Origin: Bin76 sp963665765 | GTDB lineage: Bacteria; Actinomycetota; Acidimicrobiia; Spongiisociales; ZC4RG35 | Reading direction: 5' to 3' | DNA length: 64,000 nt | NCBI GenBank assembly: GCA_963665765.1 | Contig: OY762464.1 | Coordinates: 1,860,001 to 1,924,000, forward strand | Part shown: piece by piece, positions 1-7,488 of the stretch | Layout of the letters: each line of letters opens with the position of its first letter | Numbering within the stretch: the stretch's first letter is position 1 | Notes under the pieces: generated by a model | The model's input: only the letters and a program-made list of their open reading frames with translations | What the model was told of the DNA's origin: nothing | The model's database searches: none | Translations under genes and position numbers: made by a program

Positions 1-869
1 TCTTTGAAGGTTCCGGGCTCCGATTCGTCGGCGTTGCAGATCAGGTAGCGCACCGGCGCCGGGGAGTTGGCCACTGTCTCCCATTTGATCCAGGCGGGAA
101 ACGCCGCTCCCCCTCGACCCCGCAGGCCCGATGCCTTGACCTCCGCCACCACCTGGGCCGGTCCCATCTCCACCGCCTGGTGGAGAGCCTGATATCCCTC
201 GGCTGCCAGGTAGGAATCCACCGAATCGGGATCCACCCTGCCCACCCGGCGGAGCAGGCGCAGATGGGATTGACCCCATTGGGGAAGGGGTGATGGGCCC
301 GGGCGGCCGTTGGGCGAGGTTGCTTCCGTGGTCGGCCCACCGACTCGGGCGGTCTCTTGCCCGGCGATGACCAGGTCGGCTTTCCCGGCTCGTTGGATAT
401 AGGCGGCCGGGGTCCGGTCGCACTGTCCCAGGCAGGGGGAGGGCGCCCAGCGGGAATCGGGGGACCGAAGTTCTCCGGCTTCGACTCGGTCGATCAGATC
501 GAAGGCCCCGGCGCGACGGCACACGATGTCGTCGCAGATGTGCCACACCTCCGAGGGGGAGGGGTCCACCGCAATCAGGGAGTAGAAGGTGGCCACCCCC
601 CAGGCCTCGGCAGGGGGCACCGAAAGCACCCGGCAAATGTGCATGAGGGCACCTTCGGAAACCCATCCGATCTCCGACTGCACCGTCTCCAGAGCGGGCA
701 ACAGAAGATGACGTCGGTCAAGGGCGCTCTGGCGGCCGGTCTGAAAAATCCGCAGGTTGGCGGCGGTGCGAATTCGGTCGTGGCTGTCGGCGCCGGTGAT
801 GCCGGTGGCTTTTCCCACCGCCTTCCGCTCCGCGGCGGTGGGCTGGGCATCGGTGAAACGGAGGTCCAT
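1..869 (-). CDS. NAD-linked formate dehydrogenase beta subunit, NuoE-NuoF fusion (partial)
   Basis: The frame is open from an ATG at 869 to the window edge (289 codons seen). The first ~170 residues are a NuoE-type thioredoxin-fold domain with a [2Fe-2S] ligand set, C112-x4-C117 and C146-x3-C150. After a short Pro/Gly-rich linker comes the start of a NuoF-type domain with the FMN/NADH motif GLRGRGGAAFP and then NADESEPGTFKD at the edge. In soluble NAD-dependent formate dehydrogenases such subunits carry electrons from the catalytic subunit to NAD. It lies 24 nt downstream of the formate dehydrogenase gene on the same strand, so it is the third visible gene of the fhs operon. The start is the first ATG after the upstream stop; no strong ribosome-binding site is seen. 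The C-terminal part is outside the window. Confidence 0.85.
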   Translation of the reverse strand, partial: MDLRFTDAQPTAAERKAVGKATGITGADSHDRIRTAANLRIFQTGRQSALDRRHLLLPALETVQSEIGWVSEGALMHICRVLSVPPAEAWGVATFYSLIAVDPSPSEVWHICDDIVCRRAGAFDLIDRVEAGELRSPDSRWAPSPCLGQCDRTPAAYIQRAGKADLVIAGQETARVGGPTTEATSPNGRPGPSPLPQWGQSHLRLLRRVGRVDPDSVDSYLAAEGYQALHQAVEMGPAQVVAEVKASGLRGRGGAAFPAWIKWETVANSPAPVRYLICNADESEPGTFK

Positions 870-893
870 CAGTCGGCCATCGTCGGCAAATGT

Positions 894-2795
894 TTACCCG
901 ACCGGCGCCGGTTCTTTTTCCACCCGCACCGCGGTGGCTTTGAATTCGGCGGTGCCGCTCTTGGGATCCCAGGCTTCGATGGTCAGTTGGTTGATGTCCG
1001 CCTGTTCGGGGAAGTGCACCGACATGAACACCAGCCCGGGACGCAGACTGCGGTCCACTCGGGCGGGAACCGTGATGGAACCTCTCCGCGAAGTGACGCG
1101 CACCGGTTCGCCTTCGGTGATCTCCCAAGCCGAGGAATCCTCAGGTGAAATATCGAGAGTTCCTCCGCGGCGGAGGGGAGAGGCGGTGCCGCCGCTTTGC
1201 ACCCCGGTGTTGTAGGAGTCGAGGTGACGTCCGGTGGTGAGCCGGATGGGATATTCGTCGGTGAGGCGGTCGACCGGAGGGACCCACGGCACGGGGTGAA
1301 ACGGCGCCAGGGGGCCAACCGGCGGATCTTCCCACAAGCGGGAGTGCAGGAACAAGTCGCCGGGGTGATCCTCGTCGTAGCAGGGCCACTGCAGACCGCC
1401 GTTTTCTTCCAGGCGAGAGTAGGACATCCCCCCATGCATGGGGGAGAGGCGGCGCAGTTCGTCCCATACCTCCTCGGCCGACGGTGTTCCCCAGTCGTGT
1501 CCCAGAGCGGCGGCCATAGAACAGATGATGGAGGAGTCGGTGCGGGCCTCTCCGGGGGGTCGGAGCGCCGGGCGGACTCTCTGAACCCGCCGTTCGCTCG
1601 AGGTGACTGTCCCTTCGGCCTCGCACCAGTCGGCGGCGGCGGGAAGCACCACATCGGCCATTTGGGCGGTGCGGGTCAAGAAGATGTCCTGCACCACCAT
1701 GAATTCCAGTCCCTCCAAGAGGTGGCGAGCTCTTTGGACATCGGCCTCGGAGTCGGCGGGGTTCTCTCCGATCACGTAGATGCCGCGCAACAGGTCCTCT
1801 TCCATGGCCTCGAACATCTGGGTCAGGTGAAGCCCTTTGCGAGGCGGGATCGAAGCGCCCCACGCTGCCTCGAAAGGGGCGCGCAGCGTGGCGGACTCCA
1901 CATCCTGGAACCCGGCCAGCTTGTTGGGAATGGCGCCCATGTCGCCGCCTCCCTGCACGTTGTTCTGGCCGCGGAGCGGCACCAACCCCGATCCATAGCG
2001 TCCCACATGACCGCAGAGCAACGCCAGGTTGATGAGGGCCAGGACGTTGTCGGTGGCATTGTGGTGTTCGGTGATTCCCAGCGTCCAGCACAGTTGAGCT
2101 CGTTCAGCCTGCGCATAGGCATGTGCCAGGGTCCGGATGGCATGGGCGGGCACTCCCGTCACCTGTTCTCCCCGTTCCAGGGTCCATTCCTCCACGCTGG
2201 CCGCGTAGGCCTCGAAATTGAGCGTGGATCGTTCGATGAACCGGCGGTTTTGCAGGCCCGACGCAAGAATCTCCCGGGCCATGGCATTGGACAGTGCGAT
2301 GTCCGATCCCACGTCGAGTCCCAACCACAGGTCGGCCCATCGGGCGGACTCGCTGTGTCGAGGATCGACGCAGAAAAGACGCGCGCCGCGGCGGACCGCC
2401 CGGATAATCCGGTGGAAGAAAATCGGATGAGCGGCTCGGGCGTTGGATCCCCACAGGATCACCACCTCGGCGTCATCCATCTCCTGGTAGGAACTGGTTC
2501 CCCCCCCGGCTCCGAAGACCGCCGCCAGACCGGCGACGCTGGGAGCGTGTCAGGTTCGGTTGCAGGAATCTATGTTGTTGGTGCCCATCACCACCCGAGC
2601 GAACTTCTGTGCCAGATAGTTGGTCTCGTTGGTGGCTTTTGAGCAGGAAAACATCCCGATGGCTTCCCCGCCGTGAGCGTCGCGGATCCCTCCCAGGCCT
2701 TGGGCGGCCCGGTCGAGGGCTTCGGCCCACGAGGCTCTTTCCAGTACGCCGTTGCGGCGCACCAGGGGATGGGTCAGCCGGGTCTTCTTTCCCAT
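894..2795 (-). CDS. fdhF: Formate dehydrogenase catalytic (alpha) subunit, selenocysteine-containing
   Basis: This molybdopterin oxidoreductase oxidises formate to CO2. The reading frame is continuous from 2795 to 894 except for one TGA at 2550-2552. The TGA falls at the catalytic position: CNRT-[TGA]-HAPSVAGL matches the Sec-His-x-Pro-Ser-Val signature of FdhF proteins, so it is read as selenocysteine 82 and the product has 633 residues. A hairpin directly downstream fits a bacterial SECIS. GQNNVQGGGDMG and the C-terminal molydopterin-dinucleotide domain (LTTGRHLDSYNTG) are intact. The start MGKKTRLTHP has AAGGAG 8 nt upstream; an ATG at 2819 would add 8 residues. Unusually, the N-terminal [4Fe-4S] domain of about 55 residues is absent. 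It follows fhs closely and precedes the NuoEF fusion. A naive gene finder would split it at the TGA. Confidence 0.9.
2520..2538 (-). promoter_or_regulatory. SECIS-like hairpin
   Basis: Eleven nucleotides after the UGA the mRNA reads CGUCGCC-GGUCU-GGCGGCG. This forms a 7-bp stem (one U-G pair) with the loop GGUCU. The apical GGUCU is the loop sequence of the E. coli fdhF SECIS bound by SelB, and the distance from the UGA is right for a bacterial SECIS. The stem lies within codons, as expected. Confidence 0.78.
2550..2552 (-). other. Selenocysteine UGA codon
   Basis: An in-frame TGA sits exactly where FdhF-type formate dehydrogenases carry Sec or Cys, followed at once by the conserved His. Both flanks continue in the same frame with family-specific sequence, which argues against a chance nonsense mutation. 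Confidence 0.88.
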
Positions 2796-2859
2796 TATTG
2801 ATTCTCCTTGGGCATCCATGGGCTCACAGAGCCCGTGGACCGTATCTTATTGGAAGGCT

Positions 2860-4626
2860 TCAGAACAGGCCCACCACCTTGCCGTCCGCATCGATGTCCA
2901 CATTGAGGTAGGCCGGCGTCGAGGACAGACCCGGCATGGTGCGGACCGCCCCCACCAGCGGATATATGAACCCGGCGCCCACCGAGGCCCGCACCTCCCG
3001 GATGGGAAGGGTATACCCGCGGGGAGCGCCCCGGAGATTGGGATCGTGGCTGATGGAAAGATGGGTCTTCGCCATGCAAATCGGCAGATCGCCGAACCCG
3101 GCCTGCTCGTATTGGGCGAGCTGGCGGTTGGCCAAGGGCGTGTAGGAGACGTCGCCCGCCCCGTAAACTCGGCGGGCGATCGTCTCGATCTTCCCTTTCA
3201 GGGAAAGCTCATCGGGATAGAGCAGGGAGAAGTTGCCGGGAACCGTACAGGCATCTTCCACCGCCTCGGCCATCTGCAGTGCTCCCTGGCCTCCGTCGGC
3301 CCAGTGGGTGGTGGCGGCCGCGGCGTGGGCGCCGGCCTCGGAAGCCGCCGCCCGGACGTATTCGATCTCCCGTTCGGTGTCGGTGGGAAACACGTTGACG
3401 GCCACCACGGCCGGTACTCCGAACCGTTTTATGGTGGCCAGATGCGCTTGCATGTTGACCACCCCCTCTCTCAGCAGTGGCAGGTTCTCTTCCACATAGG
3501 CCTGAGGCAGCGGCCGTCCCGGTTTCACCGGCGGGCCTCCTCCCTGGGCTTTGAGAGCGCGGATCGTGGCGGTCAGCACCACGCAGTCAGGAACCAACCC
3601 CGAGGTTCGACATTTGATGTCGAAGAACTTCTCCATGCCCATGTCGGCCCCGAAACCAGACTCGGTGATGGTGTAGTCGGCCAACTGAAGAGCCACCCGG
3701 TCGGCCAGCACCGACGAGTTGCCGTGGGCAATGTTGGCAAAGGGCCCGGCGTGCACGAACACCCCCTGCCCTTCCAGGGTTTGCATCAGGGTGGGATGGA
3801 GGGCGTCTTTCATCAGTACGGTCACCGCTCCCGCCACTCCCAGATCTTGCAGAGTGAGCGGTTCGCCACTCTGGGAGGCGCCGAACACTATTTTTCCGCA
3901 TCTTTCCCGCAGATTCCGCAGGGCGGAGGCGTAATCCTGCCCGTCCACCAGGGCCAAGATGGCCATGATCTCGCTGGCCACCGTGATGTCGTAGCCGCTT
4001 TCCCGGGGACGTCCGTCTATCCGGCCCCCCAGTCCCAACACTATGTTGCGCAGCGCCCGGTCATTGACGTCCACCACTCGGCGCCACAGGATGCCGTTGG
4101 GGTCGATCTGCAAGCGTTTCAGTCCGCGTTCGGACAGCTGCTCGTCGTTGAGCCGTCCCTCGAAATACCACCGGGCGTCGATGGCGGCCGCCGCCAGATT
4201 GTGAGCCACCCCGATGGCGTGCAAGTCCCCGGTGAGATGGAGATTGAACTCTTCCATGGGAATCACCTGGCTGTAGCCTCCCCCGGCCGCGCCTCCCTTG
4301 ATTCCGAAGGTGGGGCCCATGCTGGGCTGGCGAATACAGGCCATCACGTTGCGACCCCGGGCGCCCAGGCCCTGGGTCAAGCCGATGGTGGTGGTGGTCT
4401 TGCCCTCTCCCAGGGGAGTCGGAGTGATGGCGGTCACGTCCACATAACGGCCGGGCGGACGGTTGCGAACCCGCTTCAGAATGTCGAGATGCACTTTGGC
4501 TTTGTCGGACCCGTAGGGGATCAACTCGTCGGTTTGGATTCCCACCCGCTGGGCGATTTCGGTGATGGGTAAAACTCGGGCGGCTTGGGCGATGTCCAGG
4601 TCGGAGGGAATGGCGGATGGAGTCAA
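2860..4626 (-). CDS. fhs: Formate--tetrahydrofolate ligase
   Basis: The enzyme makes 10-formyl-tetrahydrofolate from formate, THF and ATP, and can run in reverse. The 588-residue product shows the ATP-binding loop TPLGEGKTTTTIGL and the conserved stretches KGGAAGGGYSQVIPMEEFN and HLTGDLHAIGVAHNL. The TTG at 4626-4624 is chosen as start because AGGAGG lies 6 nt upstream (4633-4638 region) and the family similarity begins just after it; upstream in-frame codons are unlike the family. It heads an operon with the formate dehydrogenase genes. This links the folate one-carbon pool to formate oxidation, either disposing of methyl-derived formate or assimilating formate. The length is slightly above the usual ~557 residues. 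Confidence 0.93.
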   Translation of the reverse strand: MTPSAIPSDLDIAQAARVLPITEIAQRVGIQTDELIPYGSDKAKVHLDILKRVRNRPPGRYVDVTAITPTPLGEGKTTTTIGLTQGLGARGRNVMACIRQPSMGPTFGIKGGAAGGGYSQVIPMEEFNLHLTGDLHAIGVAHNLAAAAIDARWYFEGRLNDEQLSERGLKRLQIDPNGILWRRVVDVNDRALRNIVLGLGGRIDGRPRESGYDITVASEIMAILALVDGQDYASALRNLRERCGKIVFGASQSGEPLTLQDLGVAGAVTVLMKDALHPTLMQTLEGQGVFVHAGPFANIAHGNSSVLADRVALQLADYTITESGFGADMGMEKFFDIKCRTSGLVPDCVVLTATIRALKAQGGGPPVKPGRPLPQAYVEENLPLLREGVVNMQAHLATIKRFGVPAVVAVNVFPTDTEREIEYVRAAASEAGAHAAAATTHWADGGQGALQMAEAVEDACTVPGNFSLLYPDELSLKGKIETIARRVYGAGDVSYTPLANRQLAQYEQAGFGDLPICMAKTHLSISHDPNLRGAPRGYTLPIREVRASVGAGFIYPLVGAVRTMPGLSSTPAYLNVDIDADGKVVGLF

Positions 4627-4814
4627 GAGTCGCCTCCTGTGAGGTTGGGGCGGATGCGGTGTCAACAAGGAAACCGCCGGACGGTTTTTACATAATGTTA
4701 ACCTCCATCACCGGCTTGAGATGCTCCGGGAGGGTATTTCGGTCGGCCCGGTGGACAGACGATGGGCGAAAAGGGCGGGGTTGCCGGACCGGCCAACCGG
4801 GGGCAGGGATGGTT

Positions 4815-4843
4815 TTGTCAAACAGATGCGCGTTTCTAATCTC
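4815..4843 (+). promoter_or_regulatory. Predicted sigma70-type promoter of nuoHIJKLMN
   Basis: TTGTCA (4815-4820) and TAATCT (4838-4843) are separated by 17 bp and lie about 47 bp before the nuoH start. They sit in the 263-bp divergent gap between fhs and nuoH, which otherwise shows only a small inverted repeat, AAACCG-N5-CGGTTT, at 4671-4687. This is pattern matching only. Confidence 0.4.
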
Positions 4844-4889
4844 TCCCCTAGGCCGTGTACGCGCTCTTTTTCCTGATGGACAGCCTTCA

Positions 4890-6005
4890 ATGGACTGGGT
4901 AGATCTGCTGCTGGTGGCCGCCCGCGTGGTGGGCGTGTTTGCGCTGCTTCTGCTGTTGACCATGGTCAACGTGTGGATGGAGCGGAAAGTGGTGGCGGAT
5001 ATGCAGAATCGGTTGGGTCCGATGCGGGCGGGACCATGGGGGATTCTGCAGACCCTGGCGGACGGGTTGAAGCTCTTTTTCAAAGAGCAGGTGACTCCCC
5101 GGAAAGTGGATCTGGGCGCCTATCTCCTGGCGCCTTTCCTGGCGGTGGTCCCCGCTTTTTTGATCTTCATGATGGTCCCCTTGGGGCCGGGGTGGGAAGT
5201 GGCGGGGCGGTCGGTGCCGCTGCAGGGCGCCGATCTCAACATCGGGCTGCTGTTCATCCTGGCCATGTCGTCGATGGCGGTGTACGCGGTGGTTCTGGCG
5301 GGGTGGTCCTCGGGCTCCAAATATCCCTTGCTCGGGGGAGTGCGGGCCACCGCCCAGGCGATCTCCTATGAGGCGGCCATGGGATTGGCGATGGTGGCCG
5401 TGGTGATGTTCTCGGCGACCGCGCCCGGGGCGGAGAGCGGGACCCTTTCTCTGGCCGAGATCGTCGAGCGGCAGTCGGGCACCTGGGAGGGGGCGGTGGG
5501 TTTTCTGGATCCGGTGCTCGGCTTCATTCCCCGCTGGAACATCTTTCCCCAGGTGGTGGCGTTCGCCATCTTCTTCACCGCCGCGGTGGCGGAAACCAAC
5601 CGGGCGCCTTTCGATCTGGTGGAGGCCGAGCAGGAGTTGGTGGGAGGGTTTCACACCGAGTACTCGGGTATCCGCTTTGCCATGTTCTTTCTGGCCGAGT
5701 ACATCAACATCTTTTCGATGTGCGCCATTGCCGCCACCTTGTTTTTGGGGGGATGGAACGGTCCGGTCTGGGCGGGGATGCTTCCCGGTTGGGTTTCGGC
5801 CATACTTCCGGTGATATGGCTGATGCTGAAGAGCTACGTGCTGGTGGTGGTTTTCTTTTGGATCAGAGCCACCCTTCCCCGGCTGCGCTATGACCAACTG
5901 ATGACTCTGGGCTGGAAGCGGCTGATTCCCTTGTCGATGGTGTGGTTGGTGATTTCCACGGTGGTGATCGGGTTCCGTCAGTTCGGTCTGCCGTTTGGCG
6001 GGTGA
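4890..6005 (+). CDS. nuoH: NADH-quinone oxidoreductase subunit H
   Basis: This is a membrane subunit of complex I at the junction with the peripheral arm, forming part of the quinone site. The protein of 371 residues begins MDWVDLLLVAARVVG and has about eight hydrophobic segments. The family signatures are present: ERKVVADMQNRLGPMRAGP near the N-terminus and AETNRAPFDLVEAEQELV in the middle. The start ATG at 4890 matches the family N-terminus; an open frame extends upstream but is unlike NuoH, and no Shine-Dalgarno is seen. It heads a tightly packed nuoHIJKLMN operon; nuoI follows after 10 nt. No nuoA-G genes are in the window. Confidence 0.95.
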   Translation: MDWVDLLLVAARVVGVFALLLLLTMVNVWMERKVVADMQNRLGPMRAGPWGILQTLADGLKLFFKEQVTPRKVDLGAYLLAPFLAVVPAFLIFMMVPLGPGWEVAGRSVPLQGADLNIGLLFILAMSSMAVYAVVLAGWSSGSKYPLLGGVRATAQAISYEAAMGLAMVAVVMFSATAPGAESGTLSLAEIVERQSGTWEGAVGFLDPVLGFIPRWNIFPQVVAFAIFFTAAVAETNRAPFDLVEAEQELVGGFHTEYSGIRFAMFFLAEYINIFSMCAIAATLFLGGWNGPVWAGMLPGWVSAILPVIWLMLKSYVLVVVFFWIRATLPRLRYDQLMTLGWKRLIPLSMVWLVISTVVIGFRQFGLPFGG

Positions 6006-6015
6006 GGAGAAGATA

Positions 6016-6654
6016 ATGGGAATGCTCAAAGATTTTTGGAAAGGCTTCAAGGTAACCGGATCGATCGGTCTGCGGGGGCTGTTCGGCAAGGACATCGTCA
6101 CCACCCGGTATCCCTCGGAGATGCGGGAAAAGCCGACCAGGTTCCATGGTCGACACGTGCTGAACCGTTATCCCGACGGCATGGAAAAGTGCATCGGATG
6201 CGAATTGTGCGCCGGCGCCTGCCCGGCCCGGTGCATCTATGTGCGGGGCGCCGACAATCCCCCCGATGACCCCCAAAGCCCCGGAGAGCGTTTCGGCTAT
6301 GTGTACGAGATCAACATGTTGCGCTGCATCTTCTGCGGTCTGTGTGTGGAGGCTTGTCCCACCGAAGCCATCACCATGACCCACCTGTTCGAAATGTCGG
6401 TGGGGGATCGCCGCGACGCCATCCACACCAAGGACGAGTTGCTGATGGCCGAAGATGGTTCGGTGCCCCATATCTACCGGGAGGACCCCTTTGCGGACCT
6501 CTCCGAATTGGATGCCGCCGACGGTTGGCTGCGCGCCACCTCCCCCAGCGGAGTGGCCGCCTATGAAGGCGAAACCATGTGGCAGTCCACCCCGGGCCCC
6601 GCTTCCTGGGAGCCCGAGCCCGACCAAGAGACCAGGGACGCACCGGATGGTTGA
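6016..6654 (+). CDS. nuoI: NADH-quinone oxidoreductase subunit I (2x[4Fe-4S])
   Basis: The ferredoxin-like subunit passes electrons to cluster N2 in complex I. Two classic [4Fe-4S] motifs are visible, CIGCELCAGACP and CIFCGLCVEACP, followed by the NuoI-typical ITMTHLFEMS. The ATG at 6016 has GAGGAGAAG just upstream and overlaps nothing; nuoH ends at 6005. The 212-residue product has a Pro/Glu-rich C-terminal tail. Its stop overlaps the start of nuoJ, so the two are translationally coupled. Confidence 0.95.
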   Translation: MGMLKDFWKGFKVTGSIGLRGLFGKDIVTTRYPSEMREKPTRFHGRHVLNRYPDGMEKCIGCELCAGACPARCIYVRGADNPPDDPQSPGERFGYVYEINMLRCIFCGLCVEACPTEAITMTHLFEMSVGDRRDAIHTKDELLMAEDGSVPHIYREDPFADLSELDAADGWLRATSPSGVAAYEGETMWQSTPGPASWEPEPDQETRDAPDG

Positions 6655-7180
6655 ACTGGCCATCTTCGTGCTGATGGGGCTGAGCACCTTGGCCGGGGGG
6701 GTGACCGTCGTTCTGGCCCGCAACCCGGTTCGCTCCGCCATGGGGATGCTGGCCTCTTTGGTGTCCCTGGCCGTGATCTACGTGGTCAACCTGGCGCATC
6801 TGGTGGCGGCGGTGCAGGTGGTGGTTTATGCCGGGGCGGTGCTTACGTTGTTCTTGTTTGTGATCATGTTCATCGGCGTGGATCGCGCCGAGGACACCTC
6901 GGAAACCATTCCCCAGCATCGCAAGCTGGTGGCCGGCCTGGCCCTGGTGGTGGCGGCGGGGGCGGCCGTTCTGGTTTGGAGGGGCAGGTTTTCCTGGACG
7001 CCCACCGCGCCGGAGTCCGTTCCGATTCCCAACGGGACGGTGCAGGCTCTGGGAGGGGAGTTGTTCACCACCTGGGTGCTGGGCACAGAAGTCACCGCGG
7101 TTTTGTTGACCATCGCCGCAGTGGGAGCGATTGCCTTGGCATTCCACCGCCGTTCCGGGAAGGCTTCGGCTGAGAAGTGA
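6647..7180 (+). CDS. nuoJ: NADH-quinone oxidoreductase subunit J
   Basis: A complex I membrane subunit of 177 residues starting MVELAIFVLMG, with five hydrophobic segments and the conserved VNLAHLVAAVQVVVYAGAV stretch of NuoJ. The ATG at 6647 lies inside the last codons of nuoI (overlap 8 nt). The reading frame is open further upstream but that part is antisense-like to nuoI coding and lacks family similarity. Confidence 0.93.
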   Translation: MVELAIFVLMGLSTLAGGVTVVLARNPVRSAMGMLASLVSLAVIYVVNLAHLVAAVQVVVYAGAVLTLFLFVIMFIGVDRAEDTSETIPQHRKLVAGLALVVAAGAAVLVWRGRFSWTPTAPESVPIPNGTVQALGGELFTTWVLGTEVTAVLLTIAAVGAIALAFHRRSGKASAEK

Positions 7181-7488
7181 TGCTGGAAGTCACTCCCGGC
7201 TGGTACATGACTCTGGCCGCCGCGCTTTTCCTGCTGGGCATGACCGGGGTTTTGATCCGGCGCAATGCCTTGGTGATGTTCATGTGCGTGGAGTTGATGC
7301 TCAATGCGGTCAATCTCACTTTCGTGGCCGCCGGAAGAGCGGCGGGGGTGTTGGATGGACAGGTGTCGGTCTTTTTCGTGCTGGTGGTGGCGGCGGCCGA
7401 AGTGGTGGTGGGCCTGGCCATCATCGTGGCCATCTTCCGTAGGCGGGAAACCGCCTCGGTCGACGAGCTGGCGGCTCTGCGGGGATGA
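7180..7488 (+). CDS. nuoK: NADH-quinone oxidoreductase subunit K
   Basis: A small antiporter-like complex I subunit (102 residues, three membrane segments) with the conserved FMCVELMLNAVNLTF motif carrying the buried Glu. The ATG at 7180 overlaps the nuoJ stop as TGATG; a GTG three bases earlier is an alternative. The nuoL start overlaps its stop as ATGA. Confidence 0.94.
   Translation: MLEVTPGWYMTLAAALFLLGMTGVLIRRNALVMFMCVELMLNAVNLTFVAAGRAAGVLDGQVSVFFVLVVAAAEVVVGLAIIVAIFRRRETASVDELAALRG

Noticed and set aside
1197..4572. Long plus-strand open frames opposite the formate dehydrogenase and fhs
   Set aside because: Low-complexity GC-driven frames antisense to well-supported conserved genes.
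4671..4687. Intrinsic terminator AAACCG-N5-CGGTTT followed by T-run
   Set aside because: No plus-strand gene lies upstream for it to end and the stem is only 6 bp; at most a leader feature of fhs.
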